From contig NW_022098076.1 of NCBI RefSeq assembly GCF_002288925.2, forward strand, positions 73,804,358 through 73,868,357: a stretch of 64,000 nucleotides of DNA, in the 5' to 3' direction. The notes beneath the pieces are model-generated. The model had not been told where the DNA came from. It was given only the letters and a program-made list of their open reading frames with translations, and ran no database searches. Shown here piece by piece: positions 1 through 10,714 of this stretch. The position numbers were made by a program, and so were the translations under genes. This DNA comes from Delphinapterus leucas (Eukaryota > Chordata > Mammalia > Artiodactyla > Monodontidae). Position 1 is the stretch's first letter. Each line of letters opens with the position of its first letter.

Positions 1-519
1 TCAATTTTTCTTCTACAGACTGCTCCTGACCCCCATGCCATATGCCCAAACATTCATTTTCCTTCCATTCTGTTCCCTAACACTATGCTCAGTGGGGAGG
101 CCTCTTAGATTTGTCTAACAGTGGAGAGAGATGGTGTGATTGCATTGTTGCCACCAGCAGTAAAGTTGTGGACAGAAAGACTACAGATGTGGAGCAGATG
201 GGTAGAATGATCATTTTTAAAAGCCTGTGTAGATCTCTAATAAAAAGTGACTGTGTTAAATGTTTATATGTTTGGCGCTCATATTATTTAAACAAAATCA
301 TCAACTTATTGCTTTTACAATCTACATTATATATTTCACTAAAAGCAATTTATTACTACATTTTTTTCTTTTGAGCTTGGGAGAATGATAGCTTTGTCCC
401 CCCCCTCCAAATTCGAGGTGAATTGGTTTACCTTTTTCCTTTCCTGTTCTAGGTAGATTTTTTTTTTTTTTCTGAAAGGAAGGGAAAACATCTTCTTTGA
501 AAGGGACGTGACCCATGAA
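1..519. other. Unrecognised sequence
   Basis: AT-rich sequence with short homopolymer runs (C run near 400, T run near 460-470). No repeat family, exon or RNA gene is recognised. The short open frames here show no family features. Confidence 0.4.
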
Positions 520-690
520 GGCAGCCTGAGCATTAGAATTAGATGAAATCCCAGCTCAGCCACTTGAGCTAGTTGATATCTCTGAAACTTTGTTTCTCAT
601 ATGCAAGATGGAGTTAATATCATTCATAAGATTGCTGTGAAGAAAAGTTGGGATAATGTATACAAAGCAGCTAATGCAGTATCCGGTGCA
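520..690 (+). repeat. MIR SINE, diverged
   Basis: The order of MIR landmarks is recognisable: an aatcccagctcagccactt-like core, then a pyrimidine-rich tctctgaaac segment, then cttcataagattgctgtgaag, and a tail near gcagtatccggtgca. Strongly diverged, as expected for this ancient tRNA-derived SINE. Boundaries approximate. Confidence 0.6.
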
Positions 691-1667
691 TCAAAGGTCT
701 GCTCTTTTCCTCTTCCTGTGGAGGTGGGTCTATGTCACTAGAAAAACACTTTTAGGACCACATAAATTTATTTTCAAATAAAATTAGTTTTCTGTTTGTG
801 AGTGTCATGTGAAAACGCCTGCATAAGACTTTCACAAAAGTTGTAGGGTATTGTTTAGAGAGGTCTGATTTAAAATTTAGATTATGTGGCATATCATAAA
901 AATCATTTTAGACTGTCTTGGGGCAACTCAAATAAACAGGAAGTCATCAATCCAGGAGATGAAAGTAGGGTTCAGGGGGGTTCTGAATAAGCATCATTTA
1001 GGAAAGCCCTGTCACATTTAGTTATAAGCCATAGATGAAAAATAATGGAACATTAGCTCCAAACAGGTCCCTAAATGGAAAGTGACAGGATAGGTGTTCT
1101 GCAAAGCAGATGTGATTTGTGACCAAACAGCCATTCACATGGGCATTCATATGGGCAGCTCTTTTGTAGATTTCTCTGGATAGAAGTATAGCCTGAACCT
1201 GCTTTTTCATGGATGATGGTTTATGAATGACTGAGTCTTTCAAACAACCCAGGATAACCAGCATGAGTTGTACATTCTCTCTTCAATTTCTCCACTATCC
1301 GTAAGTAATAACATCTGTGGTTATGGGCCATTGGGACCTTCCACTGCACGGGAAGAAATGTAGTCTTTTGGGGTGAGAGGAGATACAGAAACAGAAACTA
1401 ACTAAGAAAAATCTGATGACTAAGCCAGAAGACAGAGAAGAAAACATTTTCTGATAGGGTAAAGATAGTAACTTGGTAACAATCACAAAGTAGTTAAAAA
1501 GCTGTTTCCAAGGCTAGGAAAAGACAGCCATTCTACGTGCTGGAGGGAATGTGGAGTTTCAGATTTACTGACATGGAATTGACAGTTTAGGGTTATTTGT
1601 GTTTATGGCAAAGAGCTCAGACAGGAAGTCTGTTTACTGCCCGAAGATTTTTTTTTTGTATTAATAT
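691..1667. other. Unrecognised sequence
   Basis: About 1 kb without a recognised gene or repeat. The 80-codon and 63-codon minus-strand frames show no domain, signal or compositional bias toward coding. Confidence 0.4.
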
Positions 1668-2972
1668 GTTCTTTTTAAATTTTTATTTAATATTGGAGTA
1701 CAGTTGATTCACAATGTTGTGTTAGTTTCAGGTGTAAAGCAAGGTGATTCAGTTATATATATACATGTATCTATTCTTTTTCAAATTCTTTTCCCATTTT
1801 GGTTATTACAGAATATTAAGCAGAGTTCCCTGTGCTATACAGTAGGTCCTTGTTGGTTATCTATTTTAAATATAGCAGTGTGTACATGTCAATCCCAAAC
1901 TCCCAATCTACCCCTCCCCCCATCCTTCCCCCTCTGGTAACCGTAAGTTCGTTCTCTATGTCTATGAGTCTGTTTCTGTTTTGTAAATGAGTTCAATTGT
2001 ATCATTTTTTTTAGATTCTGCATGTAAGCGATGTTATATGATATTTGTCTTTCTCTGTCTGACTTCACTTAGTATGATCATCTCCAGGTCCATCCATGTT
2101 GCTGCAAGTGGCATCATTTCATTCTTTTTTATGGTTGAGTAATGTTCCATTGTATATATGTACCACATCTTCTATATCCATTCATCTGTCGATGGACATT
2201 TAGGTTGCTTCCGTGTCTTGGCTATTGTAAACAGCACTGCAGTGAACACTGGGGTACATGTATCCTTTGGAACCATGTTTTTCACCGGATATATGTCCAG
2301 GAGTGGGCTAGATCATGTGGTAGCTCTATTTTTAACTTCTTAAGGAACCTCCATACTGTTCTCCATGGTAGCTGTACGAATTTACATTCCCATCAGCAGT
2401 GTAGGAGGGTTTCCTTTTCTCCACACCCTCTCCAGCATTTATTGTTTGTAGACTTTTTGATGATGGCCATTCTGACTGGTGAGAGGTGATATCTCATAGT
2501 AATTTTGATTTACATTTCTCTAATAATTAGTGACATTGAACAACTTTTCATGTGCCTCTTGTCCATCTGTATTTCTTCTTTGGAGAAATGTCTATTTAGG
2601 TCTTCTGCCCATTTATTGATCGGGTTGTTTGTTTTTTTGATATTGAGCTGCATGAGCTGTTTGTAAATTTTGGAGATTAATCCCTTGTCAGTGGCATCAT
2701 TTGCAAATATTTTCTCCCATTCTGTGGGTTGTCTTTTCATTTTGTTTATGGTTTCCTTTTCTGTGCAAAAGCTTTTGAGTTTAATTTGGTCCCATTTGTC
2801 TATTTTTTTAAATTTCCATTACTCTAGGAGACGAATCATAAAAGATATTGCTGCGATTATGTCAAAGAGTGTTCTCTCTAAGAGTTTATAGTATCCAGTC
2901 TTACATTTAAGTCTTTAATCCATTTTGAGTTTATTTTTGTGTATGGTGTTAAAGAGTGTTCTAATTTCATTA
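1668..2972 (-). mobile_element. L1 LINE, 5'-truncated, 3' UTR plus ORF2 C-terminal region
   Basis: The left end is the reverse complement of an L1 3' end (T-rich, then tattggagtacagttgattc). The minus strand encodes ORF2 C-terminal sequence: the frame at 2510-2740 reads [19 protein letters not shown] and continues to [17 protein letters not shown]. The reading frame is broken by stops and frameshifts, so it is a dead copy. The similarity stops near 2972, where ordinary sequence resumes; this is the usual 5' truncation of L1. The copy is noticeably more diverged than the L1 at the right edge of the window. Confidence 0.9.
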
Positions 2973-3419
2973 AAAATCACGATTACTGGCTTCACTGGAA
3001 AACAGTAAGATCTGGCCACACAGGGCCCAAATTGCAACATGACAGCAGCTAGCTGAGGAGCAGCCCTCCCCGTTAGGACATGTGCCCATGATTTGCCTCT
3101 GTCTGCACCTGCACCACCTGCCCTGGTCCTGTGGACATCTCGGTTGGTGATTTTACTGTGGGCTCCAACAAAGGAGGATGGAAGGATTGGAATATACTTT
3201 CCACTCATTGCAGCAGGTGGAAGCTGGTTAGACTCGGATCTAGATCTGAGGAGCTGAGATTGTGCCCTGCCCCAATCAGGGGCCACAGGCCATGGCCCTA
3301 AGACCAGCCAGTTTACAAGCTGTGCCCACCTCTCTGGAGTGTGTGAGTGGCGGGTCCCTCTGGACTCCTGATGGAAAAATGCCAAGAGGGGCTTTCTGGT
3401 GACCAACACAGCAGCGCCC
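2973..3419. other. Unrecognised, moderately GC-rich sequence with a long open frame
   Basis: A minus-strand open frame of 164 codons spans 2915-3409, the longest in the window. Its last codons lie in L1 sequence and the rest shows no domain, signal peptide or repeat. In this GC-moderate stretch such a frame is plausible by chance. No family assigned. Confidence 0.35.
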
Positions 3420-3565
3420 CTTTCCCAGCTGTGTAACTAGAACCTCGGTCTCCCCATCTGTAAAATGGGGGTATCACAGCAGCCAACTCAAAAGGTCATT
3501 ATCAGGAATAATGATGCATGTAAAACACATAAGACAGTGTGTGGCACATAAGGGCTCAGTATTAT
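3420..3565 (+). repeat. MIR SINE, 3' half
   Basis: Contains the MIR core catctgtaaaatgggggtat, followed by gtaaaacacataagacagtg and a tail resembling the MIR 3' end (tggcacataagggctcagta). The left part is lost or too diverged. Boundaries approximate. Confidence 0.8.
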
Positions 3566-4268
3566 GTACTGTTTTCATGAGTGGGGGTTGGGTTCCTTCA
3601 ACCCATGATGGTGAGTCTCTCCGTGTATCAAGCTGCAGGAGGTTTGTTTTTTCTTGACCAATAATGTCAAGAGAGTTCCCTAAGTGGCATTAAACATTAT
3701 TCACCCATGAGCCGAGGGCACGTGGTACCCCAAGACAGACCTTTTCTCTTTGTCTGGAAACCCTCCGATCACCCCAGTTTTTCCACACGTCCTTGCGGTG
3801 GGAATGAAATGATGAGTGACCTCCTCCTTGGTTAGGATAACTAATTGCTCCAAAGTAAAGCCAAAGACAGGCCCTTTGGACACTTGGTTTGCAGCTCCGG
3901 AGGTCAGAAGTCAGAAATCCTCAGGATGTGGCCGCGGGTTGTAGGTGGGGGCAGGAGTGGAGGAGGAAGCCTCATCTGACACACACAAGCCACCTAAGAA
4001 CCTGTAGAAGTAGGTGCCCTCTGGGCTCTGGGAACCAATGTTCCCTCTGGACCATTAGCTTTGGTGTTGACATTGTGTCTGCAGTTGCTGTCCATCTGGA
4101 GTGGAAAATGCAGCAAAAACACAGAAATGTGGAATTCTGAACTAGGGACCATGGGAGAGCAAGACTGGAGAGACCAGAGAGGAATGAGAAGGCAGGGAAG
4201 GCCTTACAGGCAGAGGCAGGTTTAGATCAGGGAACAGAGGAGAGGAGAGAGCTGAGCTGGGGACAATT
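3566..4268. other. Unrecognised sequence, purine-rich at the end
   Basis: No recognised gene or repeat. The part at 4150-4260 is purine-rich (gagag/ggagag clusters) and may be a diverged internal L2 fragment joined to the L2 piece that follows, but this is not certain. Confidence 0.35.
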
Positions 4269-4269
4269 T

Positions 4270-4400
4270 GGCGACTATTCATCCAGGTAATAAGTATAGA
4301 TTGAGTACCTGCTGTGTGCTCAGTGCTTCAACGGTGGAAACACCATGAGAGCGTGAATAGGGAGATCCCGGAAGGCTTCCTGGAGGAGGAGGCATCTCAG
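4270..4400 (-). repeat. L2 LINE fragment
   Basis: Reads as the reverse complement of an L2 3' end: attgagtacctgctgtgtgc, then cagtgcttcaacggtggaaa, followed by aaggcttcctggaggaggag. Diverged and short. Boundaries approximate. Confidence 0.65.
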
Positions 4401-4460
4401 CTGACACCTCTCAGGCCACTGCTCACTTCCCTGCCCTCTGCTCCGTTCTGGTTTGCTCTT

Positions 4461-4628
4461 CTCTGGGTTCAAATGTCAGCTCTGTGGTGTCCAGGTTGTG
4501 TGACCCCGGGCAAGCTTTAAGCCTCTCTGGGCCTCTGCTTCCACATCTGGGTCATTTTGGGCTGCTCTGGGAGGGCCGAGGTTCTTTGTCTGAATTCCAG
4601 TGCCTGGCATGTAGTTGGTGCTCAAAAA
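4461..4628 (+). repeat. MIR SINE, interrupted at its 3' end
   Basis: Good MIR order: gggttcaaatgtcagctctg, tgtgaccccgggcaagc, cctctctgggcctctgcttc, and the 3' end cctggcatgtagttggtgct followed by ca. The expected MIR continuation (aataaatg-like) is not next; it seems to reappear at 4862-4869 (aataaatc) after a 232-bp CpG-rich block. This suggests the block was inserted into the MIR. Confidence 0.8.
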
Positions 4629-4860
4629 CCTCACGGCGCGGCCTAGGGTGACGGCAGCAGTGGCGGGACGGGAGACGAGGAGCCGGGGAGCGGCCCGGCC
4701 ATGGCCCGGGACCTGCTCGGTTGCAGCGGCTGCGGCGGTGCTTTGTCTCCCTGGCGGCCGAGCCGGCGCAGCCGAGGGAGAGCGCGGATCCGACGGAAGG
4801 AGGCGGGAGAAGCCAGAAAGTCCGCGACCCACAGACTCGCCTCTTTCCTGCCCGAAGATT
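4629..4860. other. Isolated CpG-dense block (CpG-island-like), inserted in a MIR
   Basis: I counted 29 CpG dinucleotides in about 225 bp, in a window that is otherwise CpG-poor outside young SINEs. It includes an ATG at 4701 in a strong context (gccATGG), opening a 71-codon frame whose Arg/Gly/Ala-rich part stays within the block and whose C-terminus runs into AT-rich flank. I see no convincing splice donor, poly-A tail or target-site duplication. It resembles the 5' UTR or first exon of a CpG-island gene. It could be a fragment of a processed retrocopy, a repair-templated insertion, or a real unmethylated promoter. The parent gene is not recognised. Confidence 0.6.
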
Positions 4861-4869
4861 TAATAAATC

Positions 4870-6055
4870 AATTTTCTTCCTGTCTTCTATCTCATCCACA
4901 GACAATATCCTCTTAAATAGGATATTAGATTGCATGCATGAAGTTAAGCCAATGTGGAGTAGGAAAATTGCCTCATTTAAACCGATCTTAAGAAGTCCTT
5001 AATTCACAGGAACATTAGGAAATTTTCAGAGTGCATCACCAACCGAGGAGATAAATATTTAAGGCAAGAGTTTTCAAACCTTTGAGGCTGGAATAAATAG
5101 TTTGAATTTATGGCAAGTCCAGTAGAAGACCACCTCCCAACTCAAATCTGTATTGAGTGATAGAAAAAGAAAATGGCTTGAATGAACCCAATAAATAGCG
5201 AATATTACAGAGTCATCCTCGTGTACAGTCCAAATTTAGAAACAGAGGTTGGTTCTGAATTAGACTTGGCTTTCAATAAAATATGAAACAAGGAAGAATG
5301 GGAAGCCTCTCTTTTAGAAAGGTAGGCTGGTTACAATTTAGTGGATAAGACAATTTTCACAAGCAAAGATTTTGAAAGAATATACGAGAGGAAACTGCAG
5401 TAGTCAAAGAGCAAGTGATTGAGGCATTTCCCAAGAATTTCAGAAAAACCAGGTCAAAACGCAGCCACACTCTGACAGCGTTTTGGAGGAGGTAGGGAGC
5501 AGACATAAGAATCAAGTGGTGGGAAGAGTAAAAGGTCCAAGTCCAAGGTTCCCACCTGCTGAATGGACAAACCTTCCTTCTGGCTTGAGGACGGGCTCCA
5601 GATAGGGGCCGTGAAGAGGGAGCATTTGTGTGAAAATATTTTTAATTTCTAAGGCCTAAAGCTGGATTTTGGAAGTAACTCAAGTCCGAGAGAATTCAGA
5701 GAGAATGTCAGCAATGACTAGTTCACCTCTTGTTTTAATCTGGCTTTAAAAATAAAATCTTATATTTGTCATTATTCTAAATGTATCCAAACCTTTCATG
5801 ATTGTTATATCCTTAATTCCTATGTGTCAGTGATACACTCTAACAGGTTGTGGACGGGATAGAAAGTGAGATGAGAGAAAGGGAATGAATATTCCTAGCC
5901 TGTGGTCCTATGAAGCACTTACATTCGGGGCTGAGCCTGGTGCGCAGGGTCAAAAGGGACGCTGGGCTGAGACAGCTCTCTGTGGAGAGTAGTGACCATT
6001 TATTGCCTAGTCATGAATTATCTGCTGATGAATATATACTAAGTCTTTGGTCCTG
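4870..6055. other. Unrecognised sequence
   Basis: About 1.2 kb with no repeat or exon I can name. Moderately AT-rich with no long open frame. Confidence 0.4.
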
Positions 6056-6059
6056 GAAT

Positions 6060-6190
6060 GAGGTAGTGTAACCGCCATTTGTGATTGAGGGAACTACGTT
6101 TTGGAGACATGAAGTAACTTGCCATAGTGCCAGTATTGATGAAGCTAGAATTTGTGTTCAGTTCTGTGTGATCCAAAAGCCACATTTTCC
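6060..6190 (-). repeat. MIR SINE, minus strand
   Basis: Reverse-complement MIR landmarks: gaggtagtgtaaccgccatt, gacatgaagtaacttgccat, then a segment ending tctgtgtgatccaaaagcca. Diverged; the right part of the consensus is missing. Confidence 0.6.
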
Positions 6191-6295
6191 AACTACGTAC
6201 CCTACCAACGATTGCATTTCCATCATCTTCAAAGTGGTGTGTGTTATTGAATACTTACTTCATCCAAATCAAGTGTAAGACAAAAATAGACTCCA

Positions 6296-6493
6296 GGGCT
6301 TCCCTGGTGGCGCAGTGGTTGAGAGTCCTCCTGCTGATGCAGGGGACACGGGCTCGTGCCCCGGTCCGGGAAGATCCCACGTGCCGCGGAGCGGCTGGGC
6401 CCGTGAGCCATGGCCGCTGAGCCTGCGCGTCCGGAGCCTGTGGTCCGCAACGGGAGAGGCCACAACAGTGAGAGACCCGCGTACCGCTAAAAA
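6296..6493 (+). mobile_element. CHR-type tRNA-derived SINE, short form
   Basis: Starts gggcttccctggtggcgcag, whose tggcgcagtgg part is a Pol III A-box-like motif. The GC-rich body ends cgcgtaccgctaaaaa. The downstream aaaaatagctc resembles aaaaatagactc just upstream, a probable target-site duplication. The A-tail is very short. Open frames of 70-99 codons here are accidental. Confidence 0.9.
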
Positions 6494-8195
6494 TAGCTCT
6501 TCTACCATTTCACCTTACTTATATCACTGCTCCTTTCTACTTCCAAAAGGAGGTAAGTATCAACCTCAGCTCCATATATTTTGTTGTCTTGCATCAGTTC
6601 TGCACTTCTATTAGTGCATCAGGAGAGTGCCCTTTCATAGAGTTTGACAGAGGTGAGCAGTATTGGGGAAAATCCAGTTGCCAGGAATGTGGCCCTTCTC
6701 CCCATACTTTAAGTGACTCTCAAAAATAATTTTCTCATGTCTGATAGTAAATGGTGAAGCACTCCCTTTCTGCCAATTCCTGGATATGATATTAAATTGG
6801 AAAAATTCCATGATAGAGCAAACTTTGAAAAATCAGAAACACTGAGTATTTTAAAAATCAAAGAATAAAACCTTCAGAGGCTGTGATGAACCCATTCACT
6901 GGATGTGATTCGGTCACACGTGTTTCCAGCTGGGACAGATTTTTGCCCTTTGAATGGAGACTGCTTTCTACTTTCTTGACCTGGATCACCTTGGTGTCAG
7001 GGTCCATGTGATTTAAACTCAGTGGTCATCTCTCAGCCTTTTCAGTCAGTTCCTCAAATCCGTTGGGTGAATGGCACAAAGTTTTGGTTTTAGGCCATTA
7101 CACATTTTACTCAAAAACCCATGGGGACTAGCGGAAGAGGGAAAATCTTCATTATTTACTTTTACCTCTTTTGATTAATTTTCCATCAGAGTGCTTAAAT
7201 TTTTTTTTTTGGTATGTAATGAGAAATGAGGGCAAAAATGGTGAGAGACCTTTCAGTAATCTTTATACTCTCCTGAAATATGCATGACAAGCGCTAGAAT
7301 AAAGAGAGAAGAGGTTTGTCCTTTGCACATTCATCTGGCTTTTCCTCAGCCTGTCCCACCCAACTGTGTTGCTTTCTTGCTGTTCAGAGCCCCACCTTTT
7401 GGCTTGGCCACCAGAACTGCTGTTTCTTTTGGGTAAACATCCCACACTCCAGAATCTGATCTTCTCCTTTTACTCTGCCAGTTCTTAACTGTCCTGTTTT
7501 CTCAAGACCCAGTTAAGTGACTAATCTGTTAAACCATTCAATCTGTTAAACTAATGTGTAAACCTGTTAATGAGTAACAGGGACTATGAAGGGATCCTCC
7601 TTCCAGAAGCCACACATAAATGAATGACTCTTCAGCTAGAAGCCACCAGAAGAGAAGTTAATTTTCTTGTCACCATTTAAATCACAAATCCTTTGTGCCC
7701 ATTACTTGGCCTGAGAGAAACCATTCATAGCCCACAAAAACAGTAAATAAGCAACAGTGAAATTCGGGATAGGACTAAAGGATGGAGGACACAAAGGAGC
7801 CCTTTGGCCCCAGATCTAGTTAGCACATGGCAGTGAACACTGATGCAGACCCATAGAGAAGAAAGTAGAGGCTCATAGCTTTCGCAGCCGTAAGTTGTAT
7901 AGTCAGATGATCTGACTTCCAGAGGCAGTTTACCCATTTGTTCATTCTTTTATTCCTTCATTATTTCACATTTCCTGTGCAACTATTATGGGTCAGTCAC
8001 ATACAGTTAAATGAATGAACAGCTCTGTCATTTCCACATTTGAAAAGATTAGTTGATTTGCAACAGAGGAAAACAAAACTAGGGATTTAGTTTTGTCTTA
8101 GATAAAGACATTCTAAGATGCATTTCCATGCAGGTACAAATAATCTTATAAATTTATTTTCCTAAAACTAATATAAAAGAGAAAAAACAAAATTT
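6494..8195. other. Unrecognised sequence
   Basis: About 1.7 kb with no recognised repeat, exon or RNA gene. A T run occurs at 7201-7210. Short frames at 7263-7445 and 7725-7937 on the minus strand show no family features. Confidence 0.4.
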
Positions 8196-8200
8196 AAAAA

Positions 8201-8202
<2 letters not shown>

Positions 8203-8236
<34 letters not shown>
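8203..8236. repeat. (TA)n microsatellite
   Basis: About 17 uninterrupted TA units directly abutting the T-tail of the following minus-strand SINE. It lies between the upstream copy of the SINE target-site duplication and the tail, so it probably grew at the insertion junction. Confidence 0.95.
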
Positions 8237-8250
<14 letters not shown>

Positions 8251-8442
8251 CAGTACGCGGGCCCCTCACCGCTGTGGCCTCTCCCGTCTCGGAGCACAGG
8301 CTCCGGACGCACAGGCTCAGTGGTCACGGCTCACGGGCCCAGCCGCTCCGCGGCATGTGGGATCCTCCCGGACCGGGGCACGAACCCACATCCCCCGCAC
8401 CAGCAGGCGGACTCCCAACCACTGCGCCACCAGGGAAGCCCC
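8237..8442 (-). mobile_element. CHR-type SINE, short form, minus strand
   Basis: Reverse complement of the SINE body: T run, cagtacgcgggcccctcacc, through to ccaccagggaagcccc. Flanks aaaaagtgtatat (left) and aaaagtatat (right) look like the target-site duplication. Frames of 77-86 codons are spurious. Confidence 0.93.
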
Positions 8443-8544
8443 CAAAAGTATATTTTTATAAATATGCACCATTTCATTACCAGTTAAATGATAGTCTTAT
8501 TTCATGAAGAGCTATTACAGGTTTTGGGGAATTGCAATAATCAG

Positions 8545-8780
8545 TATTAACATTTATTGAGTACTAACTATATATCAAGTAGCTGCCATGTGTTTAGCAC
8601 ACATTTTTCACATTTACAACTCAAGAAAAAAAATCCTATGAGGCAGGTTCATTATTGCCTTCTTTTCCCAGATGAGAAACAGATCTAAAAATGCTGGTCT
8701 TGCAACTAATATTTAGAGCCTGGATTTGAATCCAGGAAGTCTAACTGCAGACTCTGCAGTCTTTGGTTGATGTTACACTT
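8545..8780 (-). repeat. MIR SINE, near full length, minus strand
   Basis: Reverse-complement MIR order is clear: aacatttattgagtactaac, ctatgaggcaggttcattat, cccagatgagaaacagatc, and ggatttgaatccaggaagtc. Diverged with small indels. Confidence 0.8.
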
Positions 8781-8848
8781 CTTTACCCCAATTTTTTATT
8801 TTAAAAAGTTGTAAACCATAGAAAACATTTTTATCAAGAATACTGCAT

Positions 8849-9037
8849 AAGAAATAGAGACACAGATGTAGAGAACAAACATATGGACACCAAGTGGGGA
8901 AGGCCGGGGGGGATGGAGTGGGGGAGGGATGAATTGGGAGATTGGGATTGACATGTATACACTAATGTGTATAAAATAGAGAACTAACAAGAACCTGCTG
9001 TATACAAAAAATAAATAAAACTAAATTAAAAAAAAAT
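8849..9037 (+). mobile_element. L1 3' UTR fragment
   Basis: Plus-strand L1 3' UTR: aatagagacacagatgtaga, a G-rich stretch near 8900-8930, ttgggagattgggattgaca, then an A-rich end at 9030-9036. Flanked by aatactgca (8839-8847) and aatacggca (9035-9043), a probable duplication with one mismatch. Confidence 0.88.
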
Positions 9038-9043
9038 ACGGCA

Positions 9044-9424
9044 CAGGTAATACGTACCTCCCGTTACTTTTCTTTAAAAAGTAACGTAATGTCAGCTTAT
9101 CTGGTTAACCTCAAGATCATTCTGTTGTAAAGATACCCTTTTCTTTCTTTGTTTGATGCTCAAATTGCACCAAATTTGGACAATGAAAACTCTTCCAAAC
9201 CAGTTTCTATGTTCATTTGAAACATAATTATTAGTGTTTGAGCGTTTCCTTGCTTTTTTCGTCAACAATTATTTTGTATTTTTCCTACCCTGGACCTGGA
9301 ATTGGCCATTTCTCCAAGGAGCTTTCATTTAGTTTAATGAGGAACGATATTAGAAACCAAGATCTGGGCTCTATTGTATTCTTTGATAAAAGACAGCCAT
9401 GGTTTTTTTTCTTTCCTTTTTAAA
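9044..9424. other. Unrecognised sequence
   Basis: No recognised repeat or exon. Includes a 61-codon plus-strand frame without family features. Confidence 0.4.
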
Positions 9425-9500
9425 AATTAATTAATTAAAAAGCACAGAACATAAAGTTTGCTATCTTAACCATTTTTAAGTGCACAATTAAGGTTGTCAT
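9425..9500 (-). repeat. Old L1 (L1M-type) 3' UTR fragment
   Basis: The segment aagtttgctatcttaaccat followed by ttttaagtgcacaatt is the reverse complement of a common L1M 3' UTR motif. Short and diverged. Confidence 0.7.
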
Positions 9501-9985
9501 TGATTTTAGGACCTTTAAGAGGACCTAGAATATATATGAATATAAATAGAAATATGTGTGTGTATTATTCGTATTATCTTAATAAATTTATAGGGCTTTT
9601 CCCATCCATCCGTATTTGTAACTTCCTTTTCTCACAATGAGAAGCTTGATTCTCAACAATTTATTAATTGCTTTCTTCTATATCACACACAAAATAGTTT
9701 GAGTTACCACATGCATACCATTACCAACAAAAAACCTACTAAGTTCAAGATTTTTAGAATACATTTCACTAAGGATGTGTAAAAATTCATCTCACTAAGA
9801 GTATATTGTCAGAGTACTCTGTTCAAAAGTTATTTAAATTATGATCTCTGACTTTTATAATTTTCAGCTATTCATTTCCTTCTTTTATTTAACTTCATTT
9901 TCTGAACTGAAAAATATTTTCATGATTCAAAAGTCACTCCCACAGAACCTGTATTCTTAACCTATATTGTGTAATTCATTCATTT
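9501..9985. other. Unrecognised AT-rich sequence
   Basis: AT-rich, no recognised repeat. The repeated ttcattca motif near 9968-9997 probably begins the following L2 copy. Confidence 0.4.
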
Positions 9986-10575
9986 ATTCGTTCATTCATA
10001 ATGAGAACCAGGCTTATTTCTAGGTATTGAAATATAGCAGCGAGCTGGAAAGCAAGATCTCTGCCTAGTTAGGGAAGATCACCACGAAACAAATAAAGAA
10101 AGAAGATAATTTCAGAGGTTCTTAAATTCAATGGAGAAAATCTAGATAAGTTGGTAAGATAGAAACAGAAAGAGCTACTTTGGATTAGGAAATTCAAAGA
10201 TACCCTTTCTGAAGTGGCCTTTGGACCAAGACCTAAGTACAAAGAAGAGAGGAATCAGGCTTCCCGGCAGAGTAAGCCAAAACGCTCTGAGGCAACAGCT
10301 GTGAATGAGAGAAAGAGTAGTGGGTGGGGAGAGCGAGGAGACCGTCCTAATGCTCCAGGGAGGGATGTAAAGGCTGTGGTAAAGACTTAAGATTTTATTC
10401 TAAGAGTTACAGGAAGCCTAGATGAGCTGTGTAAGGAGAGAGATATAAGATCTGCCTATTTTTGGAAGGTCACTCTAGTTGCTATGTGGAGACCAGGTCA
10501 TAAGCGGGCAGAGGAGGAAGCAGGCAGGCCCATGTTCAACAGCAGGAGGTTCCTGGCTCAGACAGAGGCAGTAAC
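9968..10575 (-). repeat. L2 LINE, minus strand, about 600 bp
   Basis: Reverse-complement L2 order: ttcattcatttattcgttca, aggtattgaaatatagcagc, aagatctctgcctagtt, then gaagtggcctttggaccaag, ccggcagagtaagcc, and ctgaggcaacagctg. It closes with attttattctaagagttac and ggtcactctagttgctatgt. Confidence 0.85.
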
Positions 10576-10714
10576 AGAAAAGACTGAGAAAAGTGGGTAG
10601 ATCCAGGATATCTTTATCACAAAGCCTCCTGAAAAAAACATTATTTTGGCAATTTAATCAGAATGTTCTAGTTGTAATAAAATGAATTCTTTTTGTATTA
10701 AACTTTATGAAAGA

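Noticed and set aside
1638..1651. Shared 14-mer ctgcccgaagattt near 1638 and 4849 as a linked insertion signature
   Set aside because: Matches of this length are expected by chance in a window of this size, and the flanks are unrelated.
2915..3409. 164-codon minus-strand open frame, the longest in the window
   Set aside because: No domain, signal, repeat or start context; its last codons lie in L1 sequence and the composition allows such a frame by chance.
4701..4916. ATG in a strong context opening a 71-codon frame in the CpG block as a real first exon
   Set aside because: No parent gene recognised, no clear donor site, and the frame runs into AT-rich flank. Kept only as part of the CpG finding.
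6296..6493. SINE heads as functional tRNA genes
   Set aside because: A- and B-box-like motifs are present, but the cloverleaf is lost and the sequence continues into SINE-specific body and A-tail.
8201..8507. Open frames of 77-86 codons in the SINE, and similar frames at 6.3, 26.7, 28.4, 29.5, 35.1, 36.0, 38.8 and 59.2 kb
   Set aside because: All are accidental frames through the GC-rich CHR SINE body; nearly the same peptide recurs wherever the SINE occurs, on both strands.
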